NCBI GenBank assembly: GCA_036924285.1
Contig: JAYKYS010000010.1
Coordinates: forward strand, 3,348,001 to 3,412,000
Direction of reading: 5' to 3'
Source of the DNA: Asterella californica
Taxonomy: Eukaryota > Streptophyta > Marchantiopsida > Marchantiales > Aytoniaceae
DNA length: 64,000 bases
The notes under the pieces are model-generated. The model was not told where the DNA came from and searched no databases. It saw only the letters and a program-made list of their open reading frames with translations. Below, one piece after another: positions 45,683 to 58,025 of the stretch. The position numbers and the translations under genes were made by a program. Within the stretch, counting starts at the first letter, position 1, and each line of letters opens with the position of its first letter.

Positions 45683-47996
45683 ACATCATATGGCATTCTT
45701 GCACTATCCTTCAGCAGGCCGAGTATATGATCAAACTGAAATTATGTTAAACTAAACCTTTCACTTTACAACAAAGTCCATATTACTTTTTATTTCACAA
45801 CCCAATCTATGTTTATACAATTTTTACAACGAAAATTGTATGTTCTACGACTCACAGTTAGAAAAAAGAAGTGATGGATCGCTTTTCATTTAACAAACAA
45901 GAGTAAAAACTCAGTCGTCTTGAAATGATCACAAAAGTAATCACAACCATGATTGTGTTACAAAAGACACACAAACAGACAAAGCATGAACATGCCGTTG
46001 TATCCATCGATCCACTGCATCACGCGACATGGGTATATGATGATCTGAGTGCGACTTGATTTTAATCCACTGAGCGCGATTAGAGTATATCGCACCATAT
46101 ATGAATCTCGATTGGACGTACTCACTGCGATAGATCTTATCGTGCGACATGAGTATATGACGTTGTCGTGCTACTTGACGGCTACACGTTACACTTCTAC
46201 TCCTACGCTTGAGTTTAGTAGTTCTAGAAGTTAGCTCATATTACTTCTAGTCTTTTATGCATACGGTGTTAACACTATTATGTTATATATTTTGAGTCCT
46301 AGTAGGTTGATAGTATGTTATCTATCTTGTTCAAGCACTCGTACGCTTGTGCAAGTGATTTCATACTTATATATGTTGTCAAAGTACATAACTTTAAGTC
46401 TACCATGTGGATAGAGTTTAAGCTCATGGGTTGTACTTACGTCTCGCCCATGCATGCTTTCTAGCTTGTTTAAGTTATTTTTCAGGGTTACGTGTTATCT
46501 TACATGTCTTCGCATGAAGTTTAAGATTTACGCTGGCACTTTAGAGGCTTGACGTGGTAACCTATGTCCGAAATTAAGTTACCACATGGATTAGGGCACA
46601 AAAAGACAGGAAGTGGAGCTATGAAGTCCCATTGGTCCACTTTTTATCTTTTGTGAAACTCTAAACTTAGAAGCATGAGTCTTAAGAGGAGTTCGAGCTT
46701 TTGGTAAGGGTATTGAGAAATCTGAGAACACAGGAAGAGAAAGCTCGTTGTGCCAGTCACTGTCAGTGGAAATTTTGATCGATTTGGAGCAATAAAGAAG
46801 GAGTTATGCCAAATTGAAGTTCAGATTGAGTTGAAACTGTATCACTTTTGTTGATTTTGAGGTTTTGAGTGTCAATTCCAGCAAAAAAGAGATAATCGCT
46901 TCAAACCAGCATGGTTGCGTTTACTGTCAGCAGGGCTATGATAATCCAAAAACTTTCATGTCATTTGAGTGAGTGAGTAATTCAGGGCGACCGCTGAAGC
47001 AGAGGGGGTCTGAAAAGCTCTCAATCTAGAGCAGCAAGTTCAAAGCTCGAGATCTGGAGAACCGTGTACAACCAGCAGGCCAAATTTCACAGGGATGTTC
47101 AGCATCCTGTAGACTCCAAATCCTGTAAGAATCATCGAAAGTGATCGAGCCCATTTTCTGTTCTAGGTCGAAATAGCCATCTGGGTGCAAGAAATCACAG
47201 TAATTTCATTAGTAGAAACATTTTGACCATATCTCAGTGCTCAGATTTGATCTCAGGCTGAAAGTTCGTATGTGTGTTCAGTAAGGTCTCCTTTACATAT
47301 ATGAGAAGTTTTGAAGTCTAAACCATCATCTGTTTTCTCTCCTTGAGTGTTAAAGTTCACCGTCTGATCTTATTACTACTAGTTAGACATGAATTTCGCT
47401 TTCTGAACATATTAGAGGACACAGCAGACATGTGTGAGTGTATATAGTGCCCTGTTGTAACTTGAGCCTACCTCTTGAGTAAACAACCACAGCAAGAAGC
47501 CCAGCACTTTCTTAAGTAGACGGATCACACTCCGACAACGCTTTGAGTGCGACTTGAGTTTCTAGCACTAACTACGACTAGAATATATCACACTGTATTT
47601 GAATCTTGATTAGACGCACTTAGTGTAATAGATCTTATCGCACTAAGTGTGAAGTTCAGTAAATCTCAGTTAGTGCAACAAGGCCCAAAGTTCCATAAAT
47701 CATTGTAAATGCGAATTCTCTATCATACTGATTGCGAAGAGCTACTTGTCTCCCTAAGAGCGAAAAATTCACACTGAGTGCGAATTCTGATCCCCAAAGT
47801 GAACTTCTCTTGTGGATTTCATAGTGCGGTGCAGTACTCATCGCACTCACAATGTAACGTTAGGAGACACATTCTTACACGCACCCATTACTCTCCGAAC
47901 AACATAAAAAATCTTTTGATGTGCGCAATGCAAGAAATTTATGTTTATATCGCTATGAAAATACATCAAGGTTTGAATAAGAATCCACTCGGACTT
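45683..47996. other. Non-coding; CGCACT repeats and LTR-like sequence
   Basis: A block of about 115 bp at 46047-46165 recurs in direct orientation at 47545-47660 (shared GAGTGCGACTTGA and ATAGATCTTATCG). Between them 46265-47500 has no ORF. It starts TGTTAACACTATTATG and carries GTGTATATAGTGCCC (TATA-like) near 47436, which recalls a solo LTR, but I found no target duplication. 47660-47996 is rich in further AGTGCGA motifs. Confidence 0.4.
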
Positions 47997-50929
47997 CTAT
48001 TCAGGATAAATTCTAAGTATTAAGTTTCTTTGATATATCCTAGTGGTATGGGTAGAGACATTTTCTCTCACAAGCGTTTTGAGATCTCTGTCCGATTCTA
48101 TAACTAATTCTTCATCTTCTTCTGTCCATTCATCTTGATTTTTGAATAAAAAGTTATGGAGCATGGCACAACAACCTATCCATCTAACTAGAAACTGATT
48201 TTCGAATCTATCTTTCAACTGCGTTCTAACTTGCTTCAAGGAATGCCAACGAGGCTTCAAAATATGTATACATTGTTCGTTTTCCACCCTAGCATGTGCT
48301 AAACATGTATTAAAATCTTGTTTCTCTTTATCTCTTGTAGTCATCCTAAACGATGGAATAAGATGTCGCATGGATGAATATCTTGCATCACCGAGTAGAT
48401 ACTGATCTGCTTCAAAAAGAGGACTATCGCTGTCAATGTGTCTCCACATGACAGACTTTCTCAAACAAGTGATATCTTGGTAACTCCTCGGCATGCCGAT
48501 AAACAAGAAGATGATTCTCTTTTGATGACAACACATAATTTAAGCATTCACTGAATAATTACATTTTGATCATAATAAGTTTTTTTTGTGGAATCGCTCT
48601 CTGATAAAGATAACAGAGTCACATCTATCAACCCTACACATCTCGAGAATCCTTTCGATGCAAAAGCTTTTGAAATGATATGTCTTTCTTCACGATTTGA
48701 TCTACGAATCAAATTTTTTAAGAATCGACTCTAAAGCTTACATCACCCTCTTAGTGTACAGAACCATCGTTCCATGAACAATGCACCAAAGAAGTAGAGA
48801 GCGTCCTATCGTGTCGGATTTTGCGTGAAGGATGTCCAAGAAAACATGAGGTTCCTGGCTGTGGAGATGTACTGTGTTGAACAGAGACAAAAAAGAGAGA
48901 AACAAGCACGAAAACGAGCGTCACAATATATACTAACTCTCAATGTACATACACTGCCGTTTCTTTCTCCCTAAGAACACAAAACTGAGAAACAGACCAG
49001 GGCAATCTCTAACCTACTTCAAAACCCCTTAAAACGAGTCCCTAAATCTCAACCCAGACCCAAAACCATCAAGCGTAGCTCAGAGTAAGAGAAACATCCC
49101 TTTACTAACAAAAAGATCTACAACAATATCACACGATTCAAACCCAAGTCCAAACAACATCCATGTACAAGCTCTTAGCTAAAGCTAGCTACCACAAGCT
49201 AGCTACCACAAGCTGTACATAGCCAACTAGATCTCTAACAGACTCCAAAAGACGAACCCGTAGCGAAGGAATCGAAAAAGACTTATCTGAGAACTTTCTC
49301 CTTTCGTCAAACGGACTTCAGATGTCGATAAGGCCTTCCTTCCTGACTCTGTCGGCCTCAAGAACTATCAGATCCGACTCTCGACAGCCAAGATATCACC
49401 GATTTTTGGTCGTAGGTGACCGAACTTCCAAAAACTTCTCCTTACGGCTTAAAACCACGCATACTATCCAAACGGATCGCTTGATTTGATATCCGTCTTC
49501 TCTGGTAGGTAGATCTAGGTACCTTGAACCCAACGAGACTCCAAACAAGCCCTTTGGAGTTCCCTTTGCAAAACCACGCAAAAAATTTGATCACATGATG
49601 TAAAAAAACTGACGTAAATCGACTTCTATGGCTCAAACTCGCTCACCACATCCAAACCAACAATCCAATCCACACACGGTCTTCTCTTATGCGTAAATGA
49701 AGACTTCCTGATCGCATAGGCATCAAGAACGAAGAGCTTGGCTCATCGATCATGAAGAACAACCCAATCTCAAGTCGCGGGCGATGAAAAATCGACGTAA
49801 GCGCTTCCCTGCGAGTCAATTTCACTCAGAACTCCCAAACCGCCCAATGAAACTTAGTATCGTCTTCAATTTCCTGAAGAACTCGACATTCTGATCTCGA
49901 TGGATCCAAGAACAGCAAGTTTGGACTCCGAAACGGTCAGAACGGTCCAACTCTCCTTCACAGAGAACTGAAGCACTCCAAAAACCTCTCCAGCGTCGCA
50001 ATTCCTCTCAGAACACATTGCTCGATCCGCCTCTTCACGAACTGTCTTAACCAACGCGTAGCCTGCACAGATCTGAACCCAACGACGCCTTGCGCGTTTG
50101 CATTGGACCTCCAAATGTCTCGAACCGTTTGCTGACAAATCGCAGGTGCAAGCTAATGCTTTAAGCTGGCCCCTTACGTTAGTAACTGTACTTACAAGAA
50201 TTCTCAGATAATGAGGAAGCAGGCCCTAGGCGTCCAAATGAAGTAGACAAAGTGCCTATAGAAAGTTGACAACGAGCTCTATCCATTGATGCGATGAAAC
50301 TGAAGATCCAAAGTTGTGTCAAAAGCCCGTAAGCTGGGGCTTAGCTTGTTTTACCCACCTTTCGAATCTCGTAACTTCTCCACTAGACGTCCAAATGAAG
50401 TAGATGAAGTGCTCATGGAAAGCTGACAACGAGCTCTACCCATCGATGTAATGAAAGTGAAGATCCGAAGTTGTGTCAAAAGTCTGTAAGCTGAGACCTA
50501 GCTTGTTTTATCCACGAGTATCTTTGGAGCGATAACAGTCGAAATTTGATTTTCATGTAAGAGCCGGTCCACGACACGACAACGTCCTAGAGCAACATCA
50601 TTCTCATCGTGTCCATATATGTCTAGAGTAACAACAAGTTGCAAAGATATTAGAGCTTATTTCACACGACTTTGATTATGAAAGACGGGATGTCTTTCGA
50701 CTAAACTCACCAATTTATCGAAACTGCGTCTATGCATCCTTGTAAGCTGTCGGAAAGAATCAGCTAGGAGATTTTCTAAGTAGTTTCGGAAAAAATCTTC
50801 ACTCTTTTAGAATGTGAAACGATCTTGTCGTTCCAAATATCTTGAAGTGCAAAGTACTTGATAAAACTCTATGAACTCTTTGTCAGAATCTGAAACCAAC
50901 GCATCGTTTTCCTCATCAGAAGAATTCAT
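47997..50929 (-). pseudogene. PIF/Harbinger transposase (HARBI1-like), split by an LTR
   Basis: Minus-strand reading from ATG at 50929: MNSSDEENDAL, FDKLVSLVERHPVFHNQSR, ALISLQLVVTLDIYGHDEND, then VALGR. It is interrupted by LTR copy C (48807-50581) and resumes with SLLLWCIVHGTMVLYTKRVM. The DDE domain follows: GLIDVTLL (first Asp, codon 48623-48625), LLGDARYSS (second Asp, 48387-48389), ARVENEQCIHILK (Glu, 48282-48284) and RWIGCCAMLHNFL. All three catalytic acids are present. Without the LTR the reading joins in frame across the insertion. At least three stops (after RFTF, VK and KRVM) and frameshifts in the DDE part show it was dead or later decayed. The last 179 codons (48536-47997) are still open. 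The transposase would excise and insert Harbinger elements with a partner Myb-like protein. Confidence 0.9.
48807..50581 (-). mobile_element. LTR family 'TGTCGTGTCGTGG', copy C, full length
   Basis: On the minus strand it starts TGTCGTGTCGTGGACCGGCT and ends CGACACGATA, 1775 bp. Near-identical 6 bp flanks GCGTCC (48801-48806) and ACGTCC (50582-50587) are the target duplication. Two units of the 157 bp repeat lie at about 50200-50515. A TATA-like TTAGTATATATTG lies near the 3' end (about 48922-48940). It has no coding capacity, so it is read as a solo LTR. The ends are themselves inverted (TGTCGTGTC / GACACGATA), which leaves a large non-autonomous DNA element as an alternative. Confidence 0.85.
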
Positions 50930-51624
50930 ACGGTCACATTTTTGTCCTCTTCTCTGAGTTTAAATCTTTTCTCATATTGCTGACGCTTGATTCATTTGAA
51001 CTTGCAGACTCTTCAGAGCTTGGAGGATGCCAACATCTCCCTCATCTCCACTAACTCTTCTAAATTTCACAATAACTGTTTTCACTGTGACACACGCGAC
51101 ATGGCAAGCACGAAGTACGGATATACACCTAAGTAATGATAAACATTCATACGTATGTTGCATAATAAACCTCGAACGCAGAGCTTCGAACGAGATCCGA
51201 TGGTAGTTACTCATACATCACACAACCCACAAAAAAACATGATCTTCATCACGCAATGCAATATTACTTCCTCGTACATCACCCACTGAACTAGCTATGC
51301 GCAGAACTCTCGTAGACCACTCAACGAACAAAGCTCTGCAAATAACCTTCATTTACATTCTTATGCGGGAAATCTTAGTCCAGTACATTTTTTTACGAGA
51401 ATTATTCTAGTCTTTTTTCAATTTTTAAATTCGTGAAAGTATATGCTAAGCAACCGTGTTTACATGATATATCAATGTGAGTAGTAACTCCACGGTCAAA
51501 ACCGCGACGGACAGTGAAAGAAAACCCGCAGGTCATTTCTGAGAGTACCTCCTGACTCACTCGCATCCAAAATGATCATTGTCTAGAACTCAAGCCCTGA
51601 GATCATGAAATAAACTCGACGTCC
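50930..51624 (-). other. Possible remnant of the Harbinger partner ORF
   Basis: A minus-strand frame (50972-51214) ends GILQALKSLQVQMNQASA and, one frame over, continues QYEKRFKLREED. A Leu/Gln-rich helix followed by a charged helix is typical of the C-terminal end of Myb/trihelix-type proteins encoded beside Harbinger transposases. The DNA-binding part is not visible. This is a suggestion from position and style only. Confidence 0.3.
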
Positions 51625-51643
51625 ACTAACTTTGAAACCCCTA

Positions 51644-52737
51644 ATAGAAATAAAATCCACTAACTTAACCAAAGTACACGTTCCACGACGAAGAGCAAAG
51701 ATCATTCACCCATAACGAATATCAACAAGTCAAGACGAGAAAAAGAATTAATGATGGTGACAACGGGGCCGCGCAGAACACACGGCAGGAGTACTTCAGG
51801 TATAAAAAGAGGAGTCGGATGTTAGTAGAGAAAGAAACAAGATTTCTAACCGGCTTGGTAAGTCTCCGGCAGACCGCCGGATGATGTAACCTTTTAAACT
51901 TTTTCTTTCTTTAAATCTAGCGGCTCGCCGCTTTATCACAAAAAAATAAAAATCTTTTGTATATTTCTTGTCTTTCATTAGACCGAGCTTTCTAACTTAC
52001 GAGTCTACTACGCCTACCCACTAACACTAGTATAGTGCAGGGTAGTATCAGATTCAAGTTTGGTTAGAATGCTCGGCTTATGTGGCGTCCCAGCTCCCAA
52101 CCTCGTCGTCGGTTAAGGCAGGAGTCCCCACCATAGTTCCAATCATGGTGGCCTCTCCTCGTCCATCTGACTTGCTGGTCTGGGATTGCGCCCTTGTTTG
52201 TAACTGTGGTTTTCTGTTAACAAAGTTCAGACGTACCGTCGTCCTTTCATTAAAAAGGGAAAAAAAGAGAATGTGCTAAAATGGACACCTAAGATTTAAA
52301 AAAGCTAAATATGGAATCTTTAGTATCCTGAATCCGCACTTATTGTTTATTCCATCGACTGTACATCCTTCCACAGTTAGGTCTTCTACATCTCTAGTAC
52401 TACATCCACATCTTATTCGTATCTTTACATTTGTACTTTCTGTTACCTACAATATTAGGTCGAGGGGGTCTGCAACTAATTTTGTTAGAAACATGTGCAA
52501 GTAAAAGTTTAGTGAATTTCTAAAATAAAAAATAAAAATAAAAATAAATTTCAGAATATTTAACTGTAAGATTATAACTGTAAAACAAGTTTTAAAGTAA
52601 AATAAGAATAATTCATATTAAGAAAAGCTGAATATTTTTGAAAGTATTTCATTCTAATTATAAATTAATTAATTTTAATATTTCTCAACTCTACGTATTG
52701 TCAACCAACGGATTCTTGGAGCTGAAAAGAATCTTTC
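51644..52737. other. Intergenic DNA
   Basis: No gene recognised. A hAT-like end (51625-51643) borders it on the left; the right part is AT-rich with an A-run tract near 52525-52550. Confidence 0.4.
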
Positions 52738-52800
52738 CATCAGATACAAAGTACACTGTGAGATCTTTGTATCTGATGAAGATACAAAGATCTTCATCAG
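52738..52800. repeat. Overlapping inverted repeats sharing one arm
   Basis: CATCAGATACAAAG (52738-52751) pairs with CTTTGTATCTGATG (52765-52778). The same middle segment, as GATCTTTGTATC (52762-52773), also pairs with GATACAAAGATC (52781-52792). Two mutually exclusive hairpins can form. Confidence 0.9.
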
Positions 52801-54909
52801 AAAGAAAACTCTCTATTAGTTTCTGGTGGAACCTACTAATCACAATTAACACAATCCTATTCTGGGAGACGACAGCACTGCTTGTTTGAAAGAGACTACA
52901 AATTTAAAAAGAAAAGGGAAAAGGGAAAAGGGGGGAAAAGGCAAAAAGCGGAACAACAAAACCAGGGTACGGAATTACTAGAGATCCTATCAGCAGAAAC
53001 GACAAGAACATGTTTGTTGAGTCCCTACCTATAGTTAAGGTAGGGCGTTGTCGCAGGGTAGGGAAATGAAAGAGACCGCTGTTTTGTTTTCGACACAGCG
53101 TGATGCAGCCTCGACTCGGCGACCTGATCCGTGTCCAGATTGACTGACTCAAAGGACAGTGGAGAAAGTTGCTTACGCCATCGCCTTGTACTCTTCCTAC
53201 CACAAATTCAACCATGGCTCGTAACAACACCGTTGCATCCGGTAAGCCCAACGCCGCTGTAGTCTGAAGTCCATCATCAGTGGGTTACATCACGCAACCT
53301 ACTGTAGCTAGCTAGTACGGAAAGTGGACACTCCGCGGTATCTACCAGCAAGCCAGTTAGTTAACTTAACTTCACTCGGGAGCATAGAATCAGACAAAAC
53401 TAACTCCCTTTGAAAAAGGAGAAAAGTGCGACTTTTACTAGACCCAGGGAGATTTTCTAAACCCCACCCCCTTTGACTCATGGAAGTGAGTGGTTTCATG
53501 GTGGCCTCCTCAGTTCTAGTACTACTACCTCAGCGTAACCTCATAGGTCAAGTCACAAGGGTGCTGGCTACGCGCATATATAAAGTGGAACTGTGGCGAT
53601 GAAGTGGTCGACACTTTTGGTCGTAGAAAAGTCGTCCATCACCGCCCGTCAATTCCAGCTTGTGACAGAAATGATGCATCACGAGAAGAGCTTCAACGAC
53701 TGCCAAGTGGATACTCCGAATCGTGTCTTCTGGATATGGTTCAAATACCTTTTCCAGTAACTCTGAAGGAATTGAACTGTACTATATTTCGCGGTACGTT
53801 GGCCGGAAACAGCCAATTTCCAGTGCAATATGGCCACGAAGGCTGCGGGAGAGATACGGATATTTTCTCGGTTTTCTTACAGTGAGCCATTGGTATATGT
53901 TTGTAAATGATAAAGAGTAAATGTTATTATTTTTCCTTTGCGGTTTTGGAGTACCATGGGATTGTCTATGTGATTCCAGCATAATGTGACTCGGACCAGA
54001 AGTTTCATTAACCGTGTATTGTGCATGCACTTCTAATCGTATCCACAAGAGATTGAACTCATGATCTTTTTTTCAGAATACTATAAGCTAAATCACTTAG
54101 GACACAGATCTTCGATAAGTGAGACATCTTTTAGTTCTTCAGAAATTTACTTTATTCCACCCTTAATATGGTTGTCGTACTTGATCTCATCTTTCTTGAC
54201 GTTGTATTACATGATCGCACTCTTGATTGACAACAGCAAGTTTAATAAGTTTACTGTTATGTAAAGACTCATCACTAATCAAATAAGAGATAATCTGGGT
54301 TGATATTTTATTGTAAAAGTATTTTTAATTAAACTTTTTGAGTGGAGATATGACTGACGGATAAAATGCACTTCTTGTATTCTGATGATGTGATATTTTG
54401 ACCTACTGAACCTGCTAGAGTCAATCAAGGGTGTGGTCAAGTAACCCAATGTTAATAAAGATAAGATCAAGTCCGACAAACATATTACAGATGGGGTGAA
54501 GTAAATTTCTGTTTAGTTCTATGGACTGCGATATTAGAGTACGTGTATGGTTATCATCTAACCAGAGTTTAGAATGAAAATCATTTCAGTTCGTTATACA
54601 AATATCTCTTTATTAGTTTTCACACATTAAAATTAAAATTGTCTATGTGCGTATAGAGATACATCAATTCTAGAGAATCGAGTTTCTGTACCATAAACTT
54701 TTAATAATATTTTTTACTTGAGATTAAAGATTTGGATAAAATCATTACTCTACCATGTAGAATGATAACAACGTTGGTGTAATACGACCACTAATGGAAG
54801 TACTGCTGCTACTTCACCAGAGGTGATGGAAGAGCAATAGAGTGCAATAAAGCTTTAGAAATGATAACAAAACACAAAAGAGTGAAATTTCGTGATCGTG
54901 CAAAAGAGT
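52801..54909. other. Mixed intergenic DNA
   Basis: 52900-53900 is GC-richer with several 60-115 codon frames on both strands, none recognised. AACCATGGCTCGTAACAAC at about 53211 followed by CCGGTAAGC looks like a short first exon with a donor, but no continuation is evident. 54395-54515 resembles the right side of the TIR element at 37434 (AAGATCAAGTCCGACA and AAGTAAATTTCTG). Confidence 0.35.
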
Positions 54910-55071
54910 TCATAAGTAAACCTAGAGCTAACTCTACTCATATTAATTGACGGCGTGCGAGTCTACATGAGTCCTGATCGTTTGAAAAAATAAAAATAAA
55001 AATATATCGCTATTTTTATACACGATTGGGCAATTAATATGAGTAGAGTTAACTCTAGAGTTTACTTATGA
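54910..55071. mobile_element. Foldback element, 40-bp arms, 162 bp
   Basis: The left arm 54910-54949 (TCATAAGTAAACC ... CATATTAATTG) and right arm 55031-55071 are reverse complements apart from one indel and one or two substitutions. The 81 bp centre has its own weak pairing (GATCG/CGAT and A-rich against T-rich runs). No ORF. It could be a small MITE or the source of a long hairpin RNA. Confidence 0.85.
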
Positions 55072-57478
55072 TAGAAGGTGTCAATGTTTGAAACTTTTCT
55101 AAAAATTCTTGACTCGCAGGAGAGAGTTACAACCAGACTTCTGCAGATGTATTTTTACTCAGTTTCACTCGTTTCTTCCATTCTTTTTTGCAATGGAAAA
55201 TATCTAATACTCAGAGTAATGATTCTAGATGTTAAAGATAAAATATAGTTCATAAAAAATCATATTATCAACTCATAAGAACGATCCAAAACAATCCAAG
55301 ATTCTATACAAAGTTAACAGCATAGAAATTACAACTTTTATCTTTCAATCTTCTAAGAATATTTCCGCTTAACTCTTACACCCCCTAATCGAGTAAAAAA
55401 GAGCCACAATAGGAGGCAAATGGCTACAAAGAAGAAGACGTTACAGGCTAGATATCGTTGTGATATTTAATTATGATTCAAAAATAGCAATTGCGTATAA
55501 TATCATCATTAGTAATCGTGTGTTTTACTATTATTTAATTCGTATAACTGTGCAAACAATTAGAAAAGGTTTAAAAAAGTTAAATTTTTTAGTGTATCCT
55601 GCTGTACATGTATTTTCAGTTCAACTCAGCCCGTTACTTAACGCAGAAGAAAGATGTAGTTGCCTGATTCAGATCTACTCTACTGAATTCTTATCAGCAA
55701 AAATAAATCTCGGGGGTAAATTGATTCTTATTACTATACCATGTGTGACTTAATGAAGGTATACAAAATTAGATATTTACAATATTTAAAATTATTATTA
55801 CTGAATGAAAATTTTAGTTCAATATTGGTGATATAAGTAATAAAAGACTTATATAAATAATTATTATAATTCTGGATATGTTAAAAAAGAACAACTAAAA
55901 ATAGATGATCTACTTTGAAACTTTTAAATGATTATGCTATGATATAGGTTCTATATATATGAGATTTGTTATCATGCTTTTAGATATATTTTATTGATTT
56001 TAATGAAGAAGACCTTCAAATATACGTTGTTCTTGGAGTAAGTTGAATTCAACTCGAGAAGTCAATCTAAACTTCATATTTTGTGTATGATACTTTGATA
56101 GCTCGTTCCAGCTTATTGCACTAAGAAATATAAACTTATACTAAAAATAAGTATCTTAAATATTCTTTGATATTTACTATATCTATTAAATGTAATAATC
56201 CTTTTTTCAAAATATACATATATATCGCTAATTGCCTCGAGGAAGACTGTGTACAAGAGTTGTCGTTCATCAACAAGTGTGGAACATGAAACTAGTTTTC
56301 AGACTTTACCGTTTTCAGATCCCAAATACTTTTATTTTTTTCACTAATTACTAAAATACGCGTGAAACGTCACTACGGTAGACAAGGTCTGGATAAAACT
56401 GGTCACGCTTCGGTGAGAGATTCGGAGCATCAGTTGTCTTATTATCTCACGGCTAAAGCTAAGACAGACGGGAGCAGATTCGGCAGCATCCACGGTTCTT
56501 GACCGTCGGATTCTCTTTTTGTTGCGACGTGGAGTATAAGTTAATTTTTCAGGGGAGCATAGAGAGGGAGGGAGAGCTGAAGAATACAAATTTCACACGC
56601 CAAGGTAGCGAATAATTCTAGGCCACTTCTTCGGTGGTCGAGATCAAAAGAGAACAAATAATAGACATGCTGAAAAGAAAAGAGAGAAGGCCTTTAATTA
56701 TATATATATATTTCTCTCCTTTTTCTCTTTATCAGTATCTGACGAGTCGCTTAGTTTGGTGAAAGTGGTGCTACCAACAAGTGGGACAAGTAAGCTTCTA
56801 CAGATGAAGGTGCAGAATATAATCATTGGTGTCTGTAGTGCATGGAGCTCATACGTTTCGCAAGCAAGAAGCCTTTGTCTTGTCTTCATGGTGTACGAGA
56901 AAAACAGAAACAGAATATGACAAAACTCGTGTTCTCAAGAGTTACTCACTCTTTCTGCTTCACTCCTCTCGTGAACTTCATGTACTGTTTTTGTCTGTCA
57001 GGTTGTTCGTCTTTTATCGAATAGGGGGTTTCAAATAAGGGTCCGGATTATCAAATGCTCCGGTGTATAGATAATAAAATATATACAATATTTATCGTGG
57101 TCGTGTCCGTAATACAAAGATGAACTTTGCGATAAAGTCCATCCAGAGACGCTCAACCAACCAAAGTGAAATACGCAGAAAGAATTTTTATTCCAATCTT
57201 GTAAAACTGAAATCAATGTGTCGATCGCGACCATGGAGTAAGCACCTTGAGTTCATGATCGAACGACGGATACCTTCGACAGCTGCTTGTCGGACTAGAC
57301 CGTTGAGTTCATCACGAGTCATTATGAACAAACTAGTGATTCGTCACGGACGTATGTTTGAGACCCCTTAATGAATCTATTTTTTTCTTTCATGGCTCAA
57401 GGTTCGGCATCTCTGGATTGTCGAACCTTGAGATTCTATGCCTCTATGTGAATAATAATGCATGTAACATGAGCTGTT
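55072..57478. other. AT-rich, then GC-richer intergenic DNA
   Basis: Another hAT-like end in reverse orientation (CGCTTAACTCTTACACCCCC, 55366-55385) lies at the left. 55400-56340 is very AT-rich. 56340-57360 is GC-richer with short overlapping frames that I do not recognise. Confidence 0.4.
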
Positions 57479-57686
57479 GGAGAAATTTTGCTCGTTTGCT
57501 GTTATCGGAAAAGATACAAATGATAAGTAGAAATTCTATATTAAATTGAAAATAAAGATCAAATGTTAACCAGACTTGGAGATGCAAGAACCTCTTGACA
57601 TAACCCATAAGAAAAGCAAACACCAACATGCTTCTAAGAATATAAGTACCAAAAACTACTAGCAAAGAACATTATTTGTTAGATGC

Positions 57687-57775
57687 TTAATTTATGACTT
57701 AACTTTTTAGAATGGAAAAAGTTAAAGTAATAAAAAACCTTTGCACATTTGCCTCCTCCATCAGAAGTTAGAGGA
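57687..57775. repeat. Two-hairpin module, copy f
   Basis: The first hairpin is TTAATTTATGACTTAACTTTT / AAAAAGTTAAAGTAATAAAA (arms decayed at one position). The second hairpin is CCTCCTC / GAGGAGG (about 57751-57775), preceded by TTGCACATTTG and followed by GTGAATATGCACAAG. Confidence 0.75.
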
Positions 57776-58025
57776 GGTGAACTGGAGGTGAATATGCACA
57801 AGTGCATCACCAAATACGCATGCAAGATCAACTTCGGAGAACTTTTGCTCGTGTGTTGGTATCAGAAAAAAATTCTAAATGTTATAAGAAAATTCTATAC
57901 CAAACTGATAAGAATAATTTAATTTTATATAAACGTTAAATAATAACAAGACGTATAGATACAAAAAGATCCAAACATAACCTATAAGATGTGTTTGTGA
58001 GGTTGCACATCACACTTCATTGCAT

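Noticed and set aside
46265..47500. Confident solo LTR between the CGCACT repeats
   Set aside because: TGTT start and TATA-like box are suggestive, but there is no clear CA end or target duplication; left as a low-confidence remark.
43565..51643. One 8.1 kb hAT or Harbinger element bounded by TAGGGGTGTCAAAG ends
   Set aside because: The two ends are inverted, but the 8 bp flanks differ and the end also occurs alone elsewhere; a 3 bp AAT match is too weak.
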